Shown here piece by piece: positions 16,109 through 23,747 of a stretch of 37,597 nt of DNA. A model generated the notes under the pieces. It was given only the letters and a program-made list of their open reading frames with translations. It was not told the DNA's origin and ran no database searches. How positions within the stretch are numbered: position 1 is the first letter of the stretch; the number at the start of each line of letters is the position of its first letter. Made by a program: the position numbers and the translations under genes. The stretch comes from Chryseobacterium sp. SC28 (GTDB lineage Bacteria > Bacteroidota > Bacteroidia > Flavobacteriales > Weeksellaceae), in the NCBI RefSeq assembly GCF_003932955.1, contig NZ_QOVY01000014.1, forward strand, positions 35,549 through 73,145. The letters are read 5' to 3'.

Positions 16109-16957
16109 TTAAAAATGAAAAATGTCTTTCGCCATATTGTAAGCGCTTTCAAAATGAAGCAGATTCTGTTTTATATCAAGTTTTTCGGATGCCATAAAAT
16201 TAAAGACCTTCTCCGTCGGCATATTCCCAACCAGTTCATCTTCCGCCATCGGACAGCCTCCTATTCCTTTGATGGCGCTGTCGAATCTTCTGCAACCCTC
16301 GTCGTAAGCAGCCTTCAATTTGATGTAGGAATCCTCGTAACGGTTATGAAAATGTGCTCCGAAATTAATTTCAGGATATTTTGCAGGAATTTTATTAAAT
16401 AAAAGCGAGATTTTCTCGACGTTGCCGACTGCCGTTGTATCGGAAAGTAAAATATTTTTTATTCCGATTTCTTCAAAACGTTTTGCCCAGAAATCCACAT
16501 ATTCCCATTTCCAGTTTTCGCCATAAGGATTTCCAAAGGCCATAGAAAAATAGAGATTCAACTCGCGGCTTTCAGATTTTGCTAATTCTAAGATTTTCAC
16601 AACTTCCGTAAAAGCTTCCTCACGACTTTTATTGGTATTTCTATGTTGAAAAATCTCCGAAATCGAAAAAGGAAACCCCAATATATCAACCTGGTCGTGG
16701 CTTAGCGCTTTTTCTGCACCGCGAACATTTGCAACGATCACAGACAGTTTTGTATTGGAAAGAGATTTATCTATTTCATCCACCACCGTTCCCGAATCCG
16801 CCATTTGAGGCATCGTTTTCGGATTTACGAAACTTCCGCAATCCAGCACATCAAAACCAACTTCCATCAGTCTGTTGATGTAGTCTATTTTCGTTTGCGT
16901 CGGGATCATCTCTCCCCAGCCTTGCATCGCGTCTCGTGGACATTCCGTTAAGAACAT
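16109..16957 (-). CDS. HMG-CoA lyase-like protein (HMGL family)
   Basis: 282 residues, a DRE-TIM barrel. LTECPRDAMQGW (3-14) carries the Arg-Asp pair of strand 1, NFGAHFHNR (198-206) gives the two metal-binding histidines, and GIGGCPMAEDELVGNMPTE (231-249) is the HMG-CoA lyase signature with catalytic Cys235. The family cleaves 3-hydroxy-3-methylglutaryl-CoA to acetoacetate and acetyl-CoA at the end of leucine breakdown. Compared with classic lyases, the strand-1 motif reads ECPRDAMQ instead of EVGPRDGLQ, a change common in Bacteroidota members, so related substrates are possible. It is a single gene with 115 nt to the OsmC gene downstream. Confidence 0.9.
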   Translation of the reverse strand: MFLTECPRDAMQGWGEMIPTQTKIDYINRLMEVGFDVLDCGSFVNPKTMPQMADSGTVVDEIDKSLSNTKLSVIVANVRGAEKALSHDQVDILGFPFSISEIFQHRNTNKSREEAFTEVVKILELAKSESRELNLYFSMAFGNPYGENWKWEYVDFWAKRFEEIGIKNILLSDTTAVGNVEKISLLFNKIPAKYPEINFGAHFHNRYEDSYIKLKAAYDEGCRRFDSAIKGIGGCPMAEDELVGNMPTEKVFNFMASEKLDIKQNLLHFESAYNMAKDIFHF

Positions 16958-16981
16958 TTGACTATTTTTTTTAATTTAATT

Positions 16982-17030
16982 TGGGCAGCTTTATCCGCTT
17001 TCCGCTCCCAAACCTACCGGGGTGGTGCGA
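16982..17030. other. GC-richer intergenic segment, possible dispersed intergenic repeat
   Basis: Within an AT-rich gap the segment GGGCAGCTTTATCCGCTTTC and its continuation to CCTACCGGGGTGG is clearly richer in GC and non-coding. It resembles short intergenic repeats seen in Chryseobacterium-type genomes. This is from memory and is not certain. Confidence 0.25.
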
Positions 17031-17186
17031 GTAAGTCAATCTTTTTTGCCGATGATTTCAGGTTAAATAGAACTTGAAGTCAACGCAAAAGTGGATTTTC
17101 GCTTAAGTCGGCTGCAATTAGATGGAATCACAAAATTCAACAAACTTAGAACTTTTCTATTCATCTTTCAACTCTGTCACGAATTG

Positions 17187-17218
17187 TTTGTGGTTCACTC
17201 CATAAATATATAACTTTG
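17187..17218 (+). promoter_or_regulatory. pepT promoter
   Basis: TTTG (17187-17190), 20 nt, then TAACTTTG (17211-17218): a textbook Bacteroidota -33/-7 pair. The first ATG is only 8 nt beyond the -7 box. Confidence 0.75.
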
Positions 17219-17225
17219 CGGAGAT

Positions 17226-18488
17226 ATGGCAAATTATATGGAAAACATCCAATTGGACGGCGTTTGGAAAGCAAAACTACTCAACAGATTCATTAGCTAC
17301 ATCACCATATTTTCAACCAGCGACCCGGAAAGCGAGACCACGCCTTCTACCGAAAGACAATGGGACATGGCACATTACCTTCATCAAGAATTGCAAGATT
17401 TAGGTTTGGAAAATGTCAGTATAGATGACAAAGGCTATGTTTTTGGATTTATTCCTTCCAATATCGAGGAAACTGTTCCACAAGTGGGATTCATTGCCCA
17501 CTACGATTCTTCTCCCGATTTCAATGGCGCGCATGTGAATCCGCAGATCTGGGAAAATTATGACGGACAAGATTTGTTATTGAATAAAGAAACAGGATTT
17601 ACCTTATCTTCAGCCAAATTTGAAGATCTCAAAAAATATATCGGGCAAACCATCATCACGACAGACGGAACCACGCTTCTTAGCGCAGACGACAAAGCGG
17701 GCATTGCGGAAATAGTGACGGCGGCTGAATTTCTTTTAGCAAACCCTCAAATCAAGCACGGACGGATTTCTATCGGGTTCAACCCGGATGAGGAGATTGG
17801 AAGAGGCGCGCATCATTTCGATGTTGAAAAGTTCGGCGCCGAATGGGCTTACACGATGGATGGCGGCGAGATTGGCGAATTGGAATACGAAAACTTCAAC
17901 GCAGCTGCGGCGGTTATCAAGATCCACGGATTGTCTGTTCATCCGGGTTACGCATTTGGCAAAATGCTGAACGCAGGATTAATCGCTGCAGAATTCATCA
18001 CTTCGCTCCCCGAAAATGAAACGCCTGCCACGACACAAGGTTTTGAAGGGTTTTTCCACCTTACCGATTTTGAGGGCGATGTTTCCGAAGCCAAACTTCA
18101 ATACATCATACGGGATCACGATGACCAAAAGTTTGAAGACAGAAAAAAACTCATCAAAGAAAAAGTAGAGGCAATCAATCAAAAATACGGAGAGAAAACG
18201 GCTGAGATAGAAATAAAACCGCAATATCTCAATATGAAAAAGCAATTCGAGGGCAAAATGCACATTATCGAAATAGCAGAGCAAGCGATGAAAAATGCCG
18301 GTGTGGAACCGAAAATAAAAGCCATCCGCGGCGGAACCGACGGCGCACAACTATCTTATATGGGATTGCCCTGCCCCAATATTTTTGCCGGAGGTCACAA
18401 TTTCCACGGTCCTTATGAATTCGTACCTTTGGAAAGTATGGTAGCAGCCACTAAGGTCATTATTCACATCGTACAACTGGTAAAATAA
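17226..18488 (+). CDS. pepT: Peptidase T (M20B aminotripeptidase)
   Basis: 420 residues. The enzyme removes the N-terminal residue of tripeptides in the cytoplasm and is a dizinc peptidase. The metal and catalytic motifs are complete: AHYDSSPD (91-98; His92 and Asp94), LSADDKAG (152-159), GFNPDEEIGRGAHHFD (184-199, with the catalytic Glu pair), MDGGE, and the C-terminal GGTDGAQLSYMGLPCPNIFAGGHNFHGPYEFVP. The length fits PepT (about 410). ATG 17226 lies at or next to the predicted transcription start; the in-frame ATG 17238 (MENIQLDGVW) would give a short leader and is a good alternative. The gene has its own promoter. Confidence 0.95.
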   Translation: MANYMENIQLDGVWKAKLLNRFISYITIFSTSDPESETTPSTERQWDMAHYLHQELQDLGLENVSIDDKGYVFGFIPSNIEETVPQVGFIAHYDSSPDFNGAHVNPQIWENYDGQDLLLNKETGFTLSSAKFEDLKKYIGQTIITTDGTTLLSADDKAGIAEIVTAAEFLLANPQIKHGRISIGFNPDEEIGRGAHHFDVEKFGAEWAYTMDGGEIGELEYENFNAAAAVIKIHGLSVHPGYAFGKMLNAGLIAAEFITSLPENETPATTQGFEGFFHLTDFEGDVSEAKLQYIIRDHDDQKFEDRKKLIKEKVEAINQKYGEKTAEIEIKPQYLNMKKQFEGKMHIIEIAEQAMKNAGVEPKIKAIRGGTDGAQLSYMGLPCPNIFAGGHNFHGPYEFVPLESMVAATKVIIHIVQLVK

Positions 18489-18548
18489 TTTTTCCAAAAA
18501 AATTGTGCAGCCGTGCGCTGCCGAAGTGATAATTAATTAAAATAAATC

Positions 18549-18556
18549 TATTTTTG
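18549..18556 (+). promoter_or_regulatory. -7 box (TATTTTTG) for sufE and the glycosyltransferases
   Basis: TATTTTTG matches TAnnTTTG, 21 nt before the sufE ATG. No well-placed -33 box is seen. Confidence 0.4.
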
Positions 18557-18577
18557 AATTTCAAATAAATGTTCTGA

Positions 18578-18997
18578 ATGACAATCAAAGAGAAACAACA
18601 GGAACTCGTAGAAGAATTTTCCTATCTGGAAGATTGGGAGCAGAAATATGAATATATTATTGACCTCGGAAAAGAATTAAAAGGACTTCCTGACGATAAA
18701 AAAGTTGACGAAAACCTGATCCGCGGCTGCCAATCTAAAGTTTGGATCGATGCTGAATATAAGGACGGGAAATTGTTTTTCAATGCAGATTCCGACGGAA
18801 TCTTGCCCAAGGGGATTGTTTCGCTTCTGGTAAGGATCTACAGCGGCCACTCTACAGAGGAGATTCTAGACTCGGATTTTGAATTCATTTCCAAAATCGG
18901 ATTGCAGGAGTTCCTGTCGCCATCGCGGGCCAATGGGCTGATGGCGATGACAAAGCAAATCAAATTTTATGCAGTGGCATATCAATTAAAGAAATAG
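18578..18997 (+). CDS. sufE: SufE sulfur acceptor for Fe-S cluster assembly
   Basis: 139 residues. SufE takes persulfide sulfur from the cysteine desulfurase SufS and passes it to the SufBCD scaffold. The acceptor cysteine is Cys51 in LIRGCQSKVW, the signature of the family. The C-terminal LQEFLSPSRANGLMAMTKQIK is also typical. It is the first gene of a three-gene operon: its TAG stop is immediately followed by the GTG start of a glycosyltransferase gene, an odd pairing because the other suf genes are elsewhere. Confidence 0.95.
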   Translation: MTIKEKQQELVEEFSYLEDWEQKYEYIIDLGKELKGLPDDKKVDENLIRGCQSKVWIDAEYKDGKLFFNADSDGILPKGIVSLLVRIYSGHSTEEILDSDFEFISKIGLQEFLSPSRANGLMAMTKQIKFYAVAYQLKK

Positions 18998-19963
18998 GTG
19001 AAGACGATTTTAGCATATCGGTTTTCGGCATTCGGAGACGTCGCAATGACGGTTCCCGTCTGCATAGAATTTTTGGAGCAGAACCCCGATGTAAAGCTCA
19101 TATTCATCAGCAGAGAATACTTCCGCGACCTATTCGACGGCCATCCCCGATTGATTTTCAAGGGCATTAGTTTCGATGATTACAAAGGCGTCTGGGGAAT
19201 CCGAAAATTGACAAAACAATTGATTCGAGATTTCAAACCCGATTATGTGGCAGATTTGCACGATGTCATCAGAACTAAAATGATTACTTCTATTTTCAAA
19301 AAGCACGGCTACCAAGTTTATAAAATCGATAAGGGAAAAGCAGAAAAAGAAGTACTGACAGACATTTGGAATCTCGATAAAAAACCATTAAAACGAACGG
19401 TCGAGCGATATGCAGACGTATTTAGGGAGATGGGTTTTGCGGTGGAACTGTCGCACCGGTATCGCAGCAGATCCCGGAATAAGCAGGGCATAGGATTTGC
19501 GCCATTTGCACAGCATAAAGGCAAAATGATGCCTTTGGAAAAATCTTTCGAACTGGTAAGGATCTTGGCAAAGACGCACAAAATCTATTTTTTCGGAGGC
19601 GGCGAAGAGGAAAATACCATTCTCAAAAGCTGGGAAAGCCAAATCCCCAACACGCTGAGCCTTGCAGGAAAACTAAGCTTGAAAGAAGAACTGCAGAAAA
19701 TTTCGGAGTTGGAAATCATGATTTCCATGGATTCTGCCAATATGCATCTGGCCAGCTTGGTGGGTACCCGCTGTATTTCGGTTTGGGGATCTACACATTA
19801 CTATGCCGGTTTCCTCGGCTATGGGCAAAGCGAAGAAGATATCGTACACGTCAAAGATCTCTCTTGCAGGCCTTGCTCTGTTTTCGGCGACAGGAAGTGC
19901 TTCCGGGGCGATTATGCTTGTTTGCATGAGCTTAATATTCAGAAGATTATCGACAAAATATGA
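18998..19963 (+). CDS. Family 9 glycosyltransferase (heptosyltransferase-like)
   Basis: 321 residues in the GT-B fold of family GT9. The N-terminus YRFSAFGDVAMTVPV matches the R-x-x-x-x-GD-x-x-x-x-P motif; the C-terminal half has GFAPFAQHKGKMMPLE, YFFGGGEEE, SLAGKLSLKE and ISMDSANMHLASLVGTRCISVWGST, which bind the nucleotide sugar. Such enzymes add heptose or related sugars to the LPS core or other glycans at the cytoplasmic face of the inner membrane. A cysteine-rich stretch (CRPC...KC...C) near the end is common in Bacteroidota members. GTG 18998 directly abuts the sufE stop; the end overlaps the next gene by 4 nt. Confidence 0.9.
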   Translation: MKTILAYRFSAFGDVAMTVPVCIEFLEQNPDVKLIFISREYFRDLFDGHPRLIFKGISFDDYKGVWGIRKLTKQLIRDFKPDYVADLHDVIRTKMITSIFKKHGYQVYKIDKGKAEKEVLTDIWNLDKKPLKRTVERYADVFREMGFAVELSHRYRSRSRNKQGIGFAPFAQHKGKMMPLEKSFELVRILAKTHKIYFFGGGEEENTILKSWESQIPNTLSLAGKLSLKEELQKISELEIMISMDSANMHLASLVGTRCISVWGSTHYYAGFLGYGQSEEDIVHVKDLSCRPCSVFGDRKCFRGDYACLHELNIQKIIDKI

Positions 19964-20865
19964 AACTGAGCATCTGTATTCCGATTTATGATGAGGATGT
20001 CAATGAATTAGTCAATGATCTCATCCATCAAATCCGGGTCTGCGGTTGGGAAGCCGATATCATATTGATTGATGATGCTTCGGATCCTTATTTTATTGAA
20101 ATCAACAAAAATTTGGAAGGCAAAGTAAATCAGTTTATTTATCTAAAAAAAAATATCGGCCGATCCAAAATTCGGAATCTGTTTCTAAATTATTCTCACG
20201 CCGAATATTTATTGTTCCTGGACTGCGACGGAAAAATCATCAGCGACAATTTTCTCGTTAATTATTTGGATTTCATAGAAAAGCATCAGCCCGACGTGAT
20301 CTATGGCGGCAGGAAGGCAAGTCCCGAAAGTCCCGGGCAGGCGTACGGACTGCGATGGAAATTTGCCACAGAGCGAGAAAATATGCCTGTCGCTAAGCGG
20401 CTCAAGGAACCTTACTTGGATTTTCAAACCAATAATTTTGTGGTAAGGAAATCCATTCTCGAAAAGATTCCATTCAATGAAGCGATGACGGATTACGGCT
20501 ACGAAGACCTCGTCTTTTCTCAGGATTTGAAACGCCATCACATCAAAATAGATCATATTGACAATCCGATTTTTAATAATGGCTTAGAGACCAATGTGGT
20601 TTTCCTGGGCAAGGCAGATCAATCTGCCAAAAGTCTGGCACGCCTCATCGGCAGAGATAAGAATTTTGAAAGTGTTTCGCAGATCAAATTAGCCAAGGCC
20701 TACCTTCTCATGAAGAGAACGGGCGCCGCTTTTGTCTATCAGATGATTTATAGACTTTTGAAACCCTATTTGCAGAAGCGGCTGTTGAACGGAGATGCCT
20801 CCCTGCGGGTTTTGGATTTGTATAAATTGGGACAACTTATTGGTTATATGAATAAGAGGAAGTAG
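19960..20865 (+). CDS. Family 2 glycosyltransferase
   Basis: 301 residues, GT-A fold. SICIPIYDEDVNELV and IILIDDASDP form the nucleotide-binding start, LLFLDCDGKI (about 85-94) carries the D-x-D metal motif, and YGYEDLVFSQDL is the C-terminal acceptor-side motif with the catalytic acid. It transfers a sugar from a nucleotide donor to a glycan at the inner membrane. The start overlaps the GT9 gene as ATGA, so the two are translationally coupled and probably build the same glycan. The last 29 nt overlap the convergent VanZ gene. Confidence 0.9.
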   Translation: MKLSICIPIYDEDVNELVNDLIHQIRVCGWEADIILIDDASDPYFIEINKNLEGKVNQFIYLKKNIGRSKIRNLFLNYSHAEYLLFLDCDGKIISDNFLVNYLDFIEKHQPDVIYGGRKASPESPGQAYGLRWKFATERENMPVAKRLKEPYLDFQTNNFVVRKSILEKIPFNEAMTDYGYEDLVFSQDLKRHHIKIDHIDNPIFNNGLETNVVFLGKADQSAKSLARLIGRDKNFESVSQIKLAKAYLLMKRTGAAFVYQMIYRLLKPYLQKRLLNGDASLRVLDLYKLGQLIGYMNKRK

Positions 20866-21304
20866 TAGATTTATAGTTTAACTCGAACCTCAGATTTGCA
20901 ATATCCAAGGCGGTTGCGATTCTCAGACCACAATATCCGATCAGCAGACCCAACGTATTAAGAAAAACATCATCTACATCAGCAGTGCCTCGGGCTGTAT
21001 AATATTGAGTGACTTCTATCAACGAGATCCCGCTGACGAAGAGAAAAAACAGCAATGGGAGACGGTTGAGCTTGCCACTAAGGAGACCAAGCCAGCCAAA
21101 TGGAATGAAAATGAGCACGTTGCCGACGATATTGATCATAAATTTTTCCGAAAAAAAGTCGTTGTAGCGCAAAAAATAAGTAATGCTTTGCAAAGGATGG
21201 AGTTGTAGAAATCCGGCTTCGGGGTGCCTGCCACAACCATAAAACATCATATACAACAAAAAAATAGTGTAAAAAGGGATTAACACTGCATAATATCTTT
21301 TCAT
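20837..21304 (-). CDS. VanZ-like membrane protein
   Basis: 155 residues with four predicted helices. NIVGNVLIFIPFGWLG (58-73) and SLIEVTQYYTARGTADVDDVFLNTLGLLIGY (93-123) are the VanZ signatures. The family is named after the teicoplanin resistance protein, but most members, including those of Bacteroidota, have no proven function; resistance should not be assumed. The last 29 nt overlap the end of the convergent glycosyltransferase gene, so the two transcripts are antisense at their ends. Confidence 0.88.
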   Translation of the reverse strand: MKRYYAVLIPFYTIFLLYMMFYGCGRHPEAGFLQLHPLQSITYFLRYNDFFSEKFMINIVGNVLIFIPFGWLGLLSGKLNRLPLLFFLFVSGISLIEVTQYYTARGTADVDDVFLNTLGLLIGYCGLRIATALDIANLRFELNYKSTTSSYSYNQ

Positions 21305-21523
21305 AGCTTTCCTTTTTCTGGATTTACAAAGGAGTTTTCTACACCATAAATATGAATTATAACTTGTTTTTAAAAAAGGGATAAACGGTCTTTAAAGACT
21401 AACTTGCATCAAATATCAAAAATCCGACCCTTGAATATATGCCAAGCGGATAAAAAGAATTTTTGTGAAAAGTTTAACAGATTTGTTAACGGAGCGTGAA
21501 GCAATTAACTTTTTTTAGAAAAG

Positions 21524-21598
21524 TGGGCAGTACAGGATTCGAACCAGTGACCTCTGCGATGTCAACGCAACGCTCTAAACCAACTGAGCTAACTGCCC
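21524..21598 (-). tRNA. tRNA-Val (anticodon GAC)
   Basis: On the minus strand the 75-nt cloverleaf has acceptor GGGCAGT/ACTGCCC with discriminator A, D-stem GCTC/GAGC, anticodon stem TTGCG/CGCAG with loop TTGACAT (anticodon GAC, valine), and T-loop TTCGAAT. The CCA end is not encoded. The T-stem ACTGG/CCTGT carries a T-T mismatch at its middle pair. Confidence 0.93.
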
Positions 21599-21735
21599 AA
21601 ATTTTACAACATCCTCTGCAACGGCGCGAATCTTATTGTAGCACGGTGTCACAGAATATCTTTTCGCTGTTGATCTCCGGATGAGCTTATGGTCGCGAGA
21701 GCCATTATGTTTTATATTTTTCCGGAACAGCAGCG

Positions 21736-21769
21736 CAAATATAGTTGGATTTTGCCAAAAACGCAAAAA
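21736..21769 (-). promoter_or_regulatory. Promoter reading toward tRNA-Val
   Basis: On the minus strand TTTTTG (21769-21764), 20 nt, then TATATTTG (21743-21736). The transcript would carry a leader of about 130 nt before the tRNA. Confidence 0.6.
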
Positions 21770-21993
21770 GAAAGGGCGTGAAATTCAAAACTATATTGTC
21801 TATCGGGAAATTTTGTTTTTAGAAGTGTAAAATTATTATGGGTTGAGAAATTAGCATGGGCTTCATCGAGATTTTTGTGAGTGAAGGAATGACTGAAATT
21901 TAATTACTCAAAGTAGATTTCCAAAAAAAATCGTTTTTCCGAAAAACAGAAAGCATTAAAAATCCCTCTGTTGTTGTTCCCTCAAATAACAAG

Positions 21994-22017
21994 AAAGACT
22001 GATAATCAGTCTTTTTT
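21994..22017. terminator. Hairpin terminator at the island boundary
   Basis: AAAGACTGA-TAA-TCAGTCTTT is a perfect 9-bp stem followed by a T-run to 22017. It stands 2 nt before the tRNA-like junction sequence; it could originally have ended a tRNA transcript reading leftward. Confidence 0.75.
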
Positions 22018-22019
22018 GT

Positions 22020-22036
22020 GTACCCCAGACGGGACT
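22020..22036. other. Probable attachment site (tRNA 3'-end fragment)
   Basis: On the minus strand AGTCCCGTCTGGGGTAC reads like the end of a tRNA gene: second half of the T-loop and T-stem (AGTCCCG), the 3' acceptor strand, and the 3' end. The rest of the tRNA is absent on the right, where an integrase gene follows. This is what remains at the distal end when an element inserts into the 3' part of a tRNA gene. The intact tRNA should then lie at the right end, beyond the window. Confidence 0.5.
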
Positions 22037-22061
22037 ACCATAATACTTTTCTCAATTTTTC

Positions 22062-22094
22062 TTGTTTTTAATCCGTTTGTATTCATTATATTTG
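22062..22094 (+). promoter_or_regulatory. Integrase promoter
   Basis: TTG (22062-22064), 22 nt, then TATATTTG (22087-22094). It gives an integrase leader of about 100 nt. Confidence 0.6.
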
Positions 22095-22152
22095 GCTCAT
22101 AAAAGGTTTTTATATTTTTTGTTTCTTAAAATTTCGTGATTTTAAATTCAAA

Positions 22153-22180
22153 TTTGTCCCCCTTTTTGTTCCCCCTTTTG
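22153..22180. repeat. Tandem C5/T-rich repeat in the integrase leader
   Basis: TTTGTCCCCCTTTT is followed directly by TGTTCCCCCTTTTG: two units of 14 nt with five C each. Possible integrase binding site near the element end. Confidence 0.45.
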
Positions 22181-22203
22181 TAATTTTTATTTTATTTAAG
22201 CCG

Positions 22204-23433
22204 ATGATAAAATATATTTTTGAATTAAGAAAAGACAAAATAAATCAAGAAGGTTTAATGCCTATTAGAATTTTGTTTAGAATCAATAGTTCTGTAATTA
22301 AAAGAAATACAGGATTGAGCTGCAAACTTCAGGATTGGCAAAATAATCGTGTCAAAGCCAATTCTAAAAAAGAAAAGTATTACGGCTATGATGAAATAAA
22401 TGAAAAACTACAGGAAATAGAGAGTAAAATTCAGGATATATCTCTTTATTTCAGGGCTAATAAAATTGAACCAACTAAAGATTTGTTTATTGAAAAGTTT
22501 GATTCAGAAGAGGAAACTACTCTATCTGATGAGTTCGATTTTTTTAATTGCTTTAATGAGTATATCGAAAAAGGAAAACTAACAAAAACACCAAATACAA
22601 TTAAAGGACAGATTACAATTAAAAACTATTTGGAATTTTTTTGTAAAGAAAGAGCAATCGCACTTTCTTTTGATAAAATCAATGACGATTTTTTTGAACA
22701 ATTGAGAGACTATTCATATGAAACCAAAAAGATGAAACAAAATTATTTCGCTAAAGTAATTAAGGTTTTAAAGTCATTTTTAAATTGGGCGACAGAAAAA
22801 GGATATAACACGAATCGAGAGTTTGAAAAATTCAGAGCGGCTGAACACGATATTGATATTGTTTATCTATCATTTGATGAGCTGATGAAACTCTATGAAA
22901 AAGATTTTGATAATGATAGATTATCTCAAGTCCGAGACTTCTATTGTATGGGATGTTTTACTGGATTAAGATTTTCTGATTTGTCGAAATTACATTTAGC
23001 AAATATTTCTGAAAATCATATTGTTCTTTCTATCCAAAAAACGAAAACCCAAAATCACGCCATTAAACTCAATAAATATGCAAAAGCTATTTTGGAAAAA
23101 TACAAAGGAACAATCTATGAACCTTTACCTATAATTTCATCACAAAAATTTAATGAATACATCAAAGAATGTTGTGAGCTGGCAGAAATCACACAACCAT
23201 ATACCATTCATTGGTTTGTTGGCAACAAGAAAAAGTCTTTAACCCAACCAAAATGCAAGTTTATTACAAGTCATACTGCAAGAAAAACATTCATAACCAA
23301 TTCTCTACTTTTAGGAATGGAACCGAAAGCCATTAAGAAAATTGCAAACATCAAAAAAGATGCAGTTTTGGACAAATATATGAAAGTGACGGAAGCATTT
23401 ACAGACGAACAAATGGATAAAGCGTGGAGATAA
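22204..23433 (+). CDS. Tyrosine recombinase (integrase)
   Basis: 409 residues. An N-terminal arm-binding part (1-100) and a SAM-like core-binding domain (about 108-205) precede the catalytic domain. Catalytic residues visible are Arg256 (GCFTGLRFSDL), Lys279 or Lys281 in the beta-hairpin, His357 and Arg360 (SHTARKTF), and the nucleophile Tyr392 (LDKYMKV). The third conserved His/Trp, normally in a GH before the tyrosine, is replaced: the segment reads IANIKKDAVLDKY. Such enzymes integrate and excise mobile elements, typically at tRNA genes. The gene lies just inside the presumed left end of the island, facing inward, with its own promoter. Confidence 0.93.
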   Translation: MIKYIFELRKDKINQEGLMPIRILFRINSSVIKRNTGLSCKLQDWQNNRVKANSKKEKYYGYDEINEKLQEIESKIQDISLYFRANKIEPTKDLFIEKFDSEEETTLSDEFDFFNCFNEYIEKGKLTKTPNTIKGQITIKNYLEFFCKERAIALSFDKINDDFFEQLRDYSYETKKMKQNYFAKVIKVLKSFLNWATEKGYNTNREFEKFRAAEHDIDIVYLSFDELMKLYEKDFDNDRLSQVRDFYCMGCFTGLRFSDLSKLHLANISENHIVLSIQKTKTQNHAIKLNKYAKAILEKYKGTIYEPLPIISSQKFNEYIKECCELAEITQPYTIHWFVGNKKKSLTQPKCKFITSHTARKTFITNSLLLGMEPKAIKKIANIKKDAVLDKYMKVTEAFTDEQMDKAWR

Positions 23434-23585
23434 TTTAGTGTAAATTTTCGCTTTGCTAAAACCAATAAAAGGGTTTTTAAACGAAATACAGCATCCTTTA
23501 TTTTTGAATCAAGTAAAAAACGTTAAACTTTGTTAAAAAGAAAAAATTTTAGTTAAATTTAGTTAAAAATTGAATTTCGCTGAAA

Positions 23586-23670
23586 AGACTAATCTGGATT
23601 AATTTAGATTAATCTGGATTGCAAAAAAATTATTTTGGACTAATTTGGATTAATTTAGACTGTTCTGGAC
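23586..23670. repeat. Helically phased decamer array
   Basis: Decamers of the form AATYTGGATT/TAATTTRGAY repeat with the RGA core at 23586, 23596, 23606, 23616, then 23637, 23647, 23657 and 23667. That is two blocks of four in 10-nt phase, separated by an A-rich spacer. It lies in the 314-nt non-coding gap between the integrase and HTH genes. The same gap also has four GTTAAA copies at 23522-23567. A 10-nt period excludes coding and suggests a protein binding on one face of the helix. Confidence 0.75.
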
Positions 23671-23747
23671 GAATCACAACTATTTGATTTTCAATAATTA
23701 AGTTGATATTATTGCATTTGAATTTAAAATAATTAAAATACAATCAA

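Larger units (their letters stand above)
21599..22019. other. Non-coding gap upstream of tRNA-Val, up to the island junction
   Basis: No gene is seen. It holds the minus-strand leader and promoter of the tRNA-Val transcript (21736-21769) and a hairpin terminator at 21994-22017 close to the presumed island end. Confidence 0.6.

Noticed and set aside
20837-21304. VanZ-like gene as an antibiotic resistance gene
   Set aside because: It is a lone VanZ-family member without the vanHAX context; the family is common in Bacteroidota with unknown roles.
21524-21598. tRNA-Val as the attachment site of the island
   Set aside because: Its 3' end points left, away from the integrase, so an element entering the 3' end would lie on the other side. 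The 22020-22036 fragment fits better.
21496-21684. Plus-strand frame across the tRNA-Val region
   Set aside because: It is the complement of a tRNA gene; no protein is expected.
23522-23670. CRISPR array upstream of the HTH gene
   Set aside because: Units are 6-10 nt with no spacers of constant length and no cas genes; they are phased binding sites or iterons.
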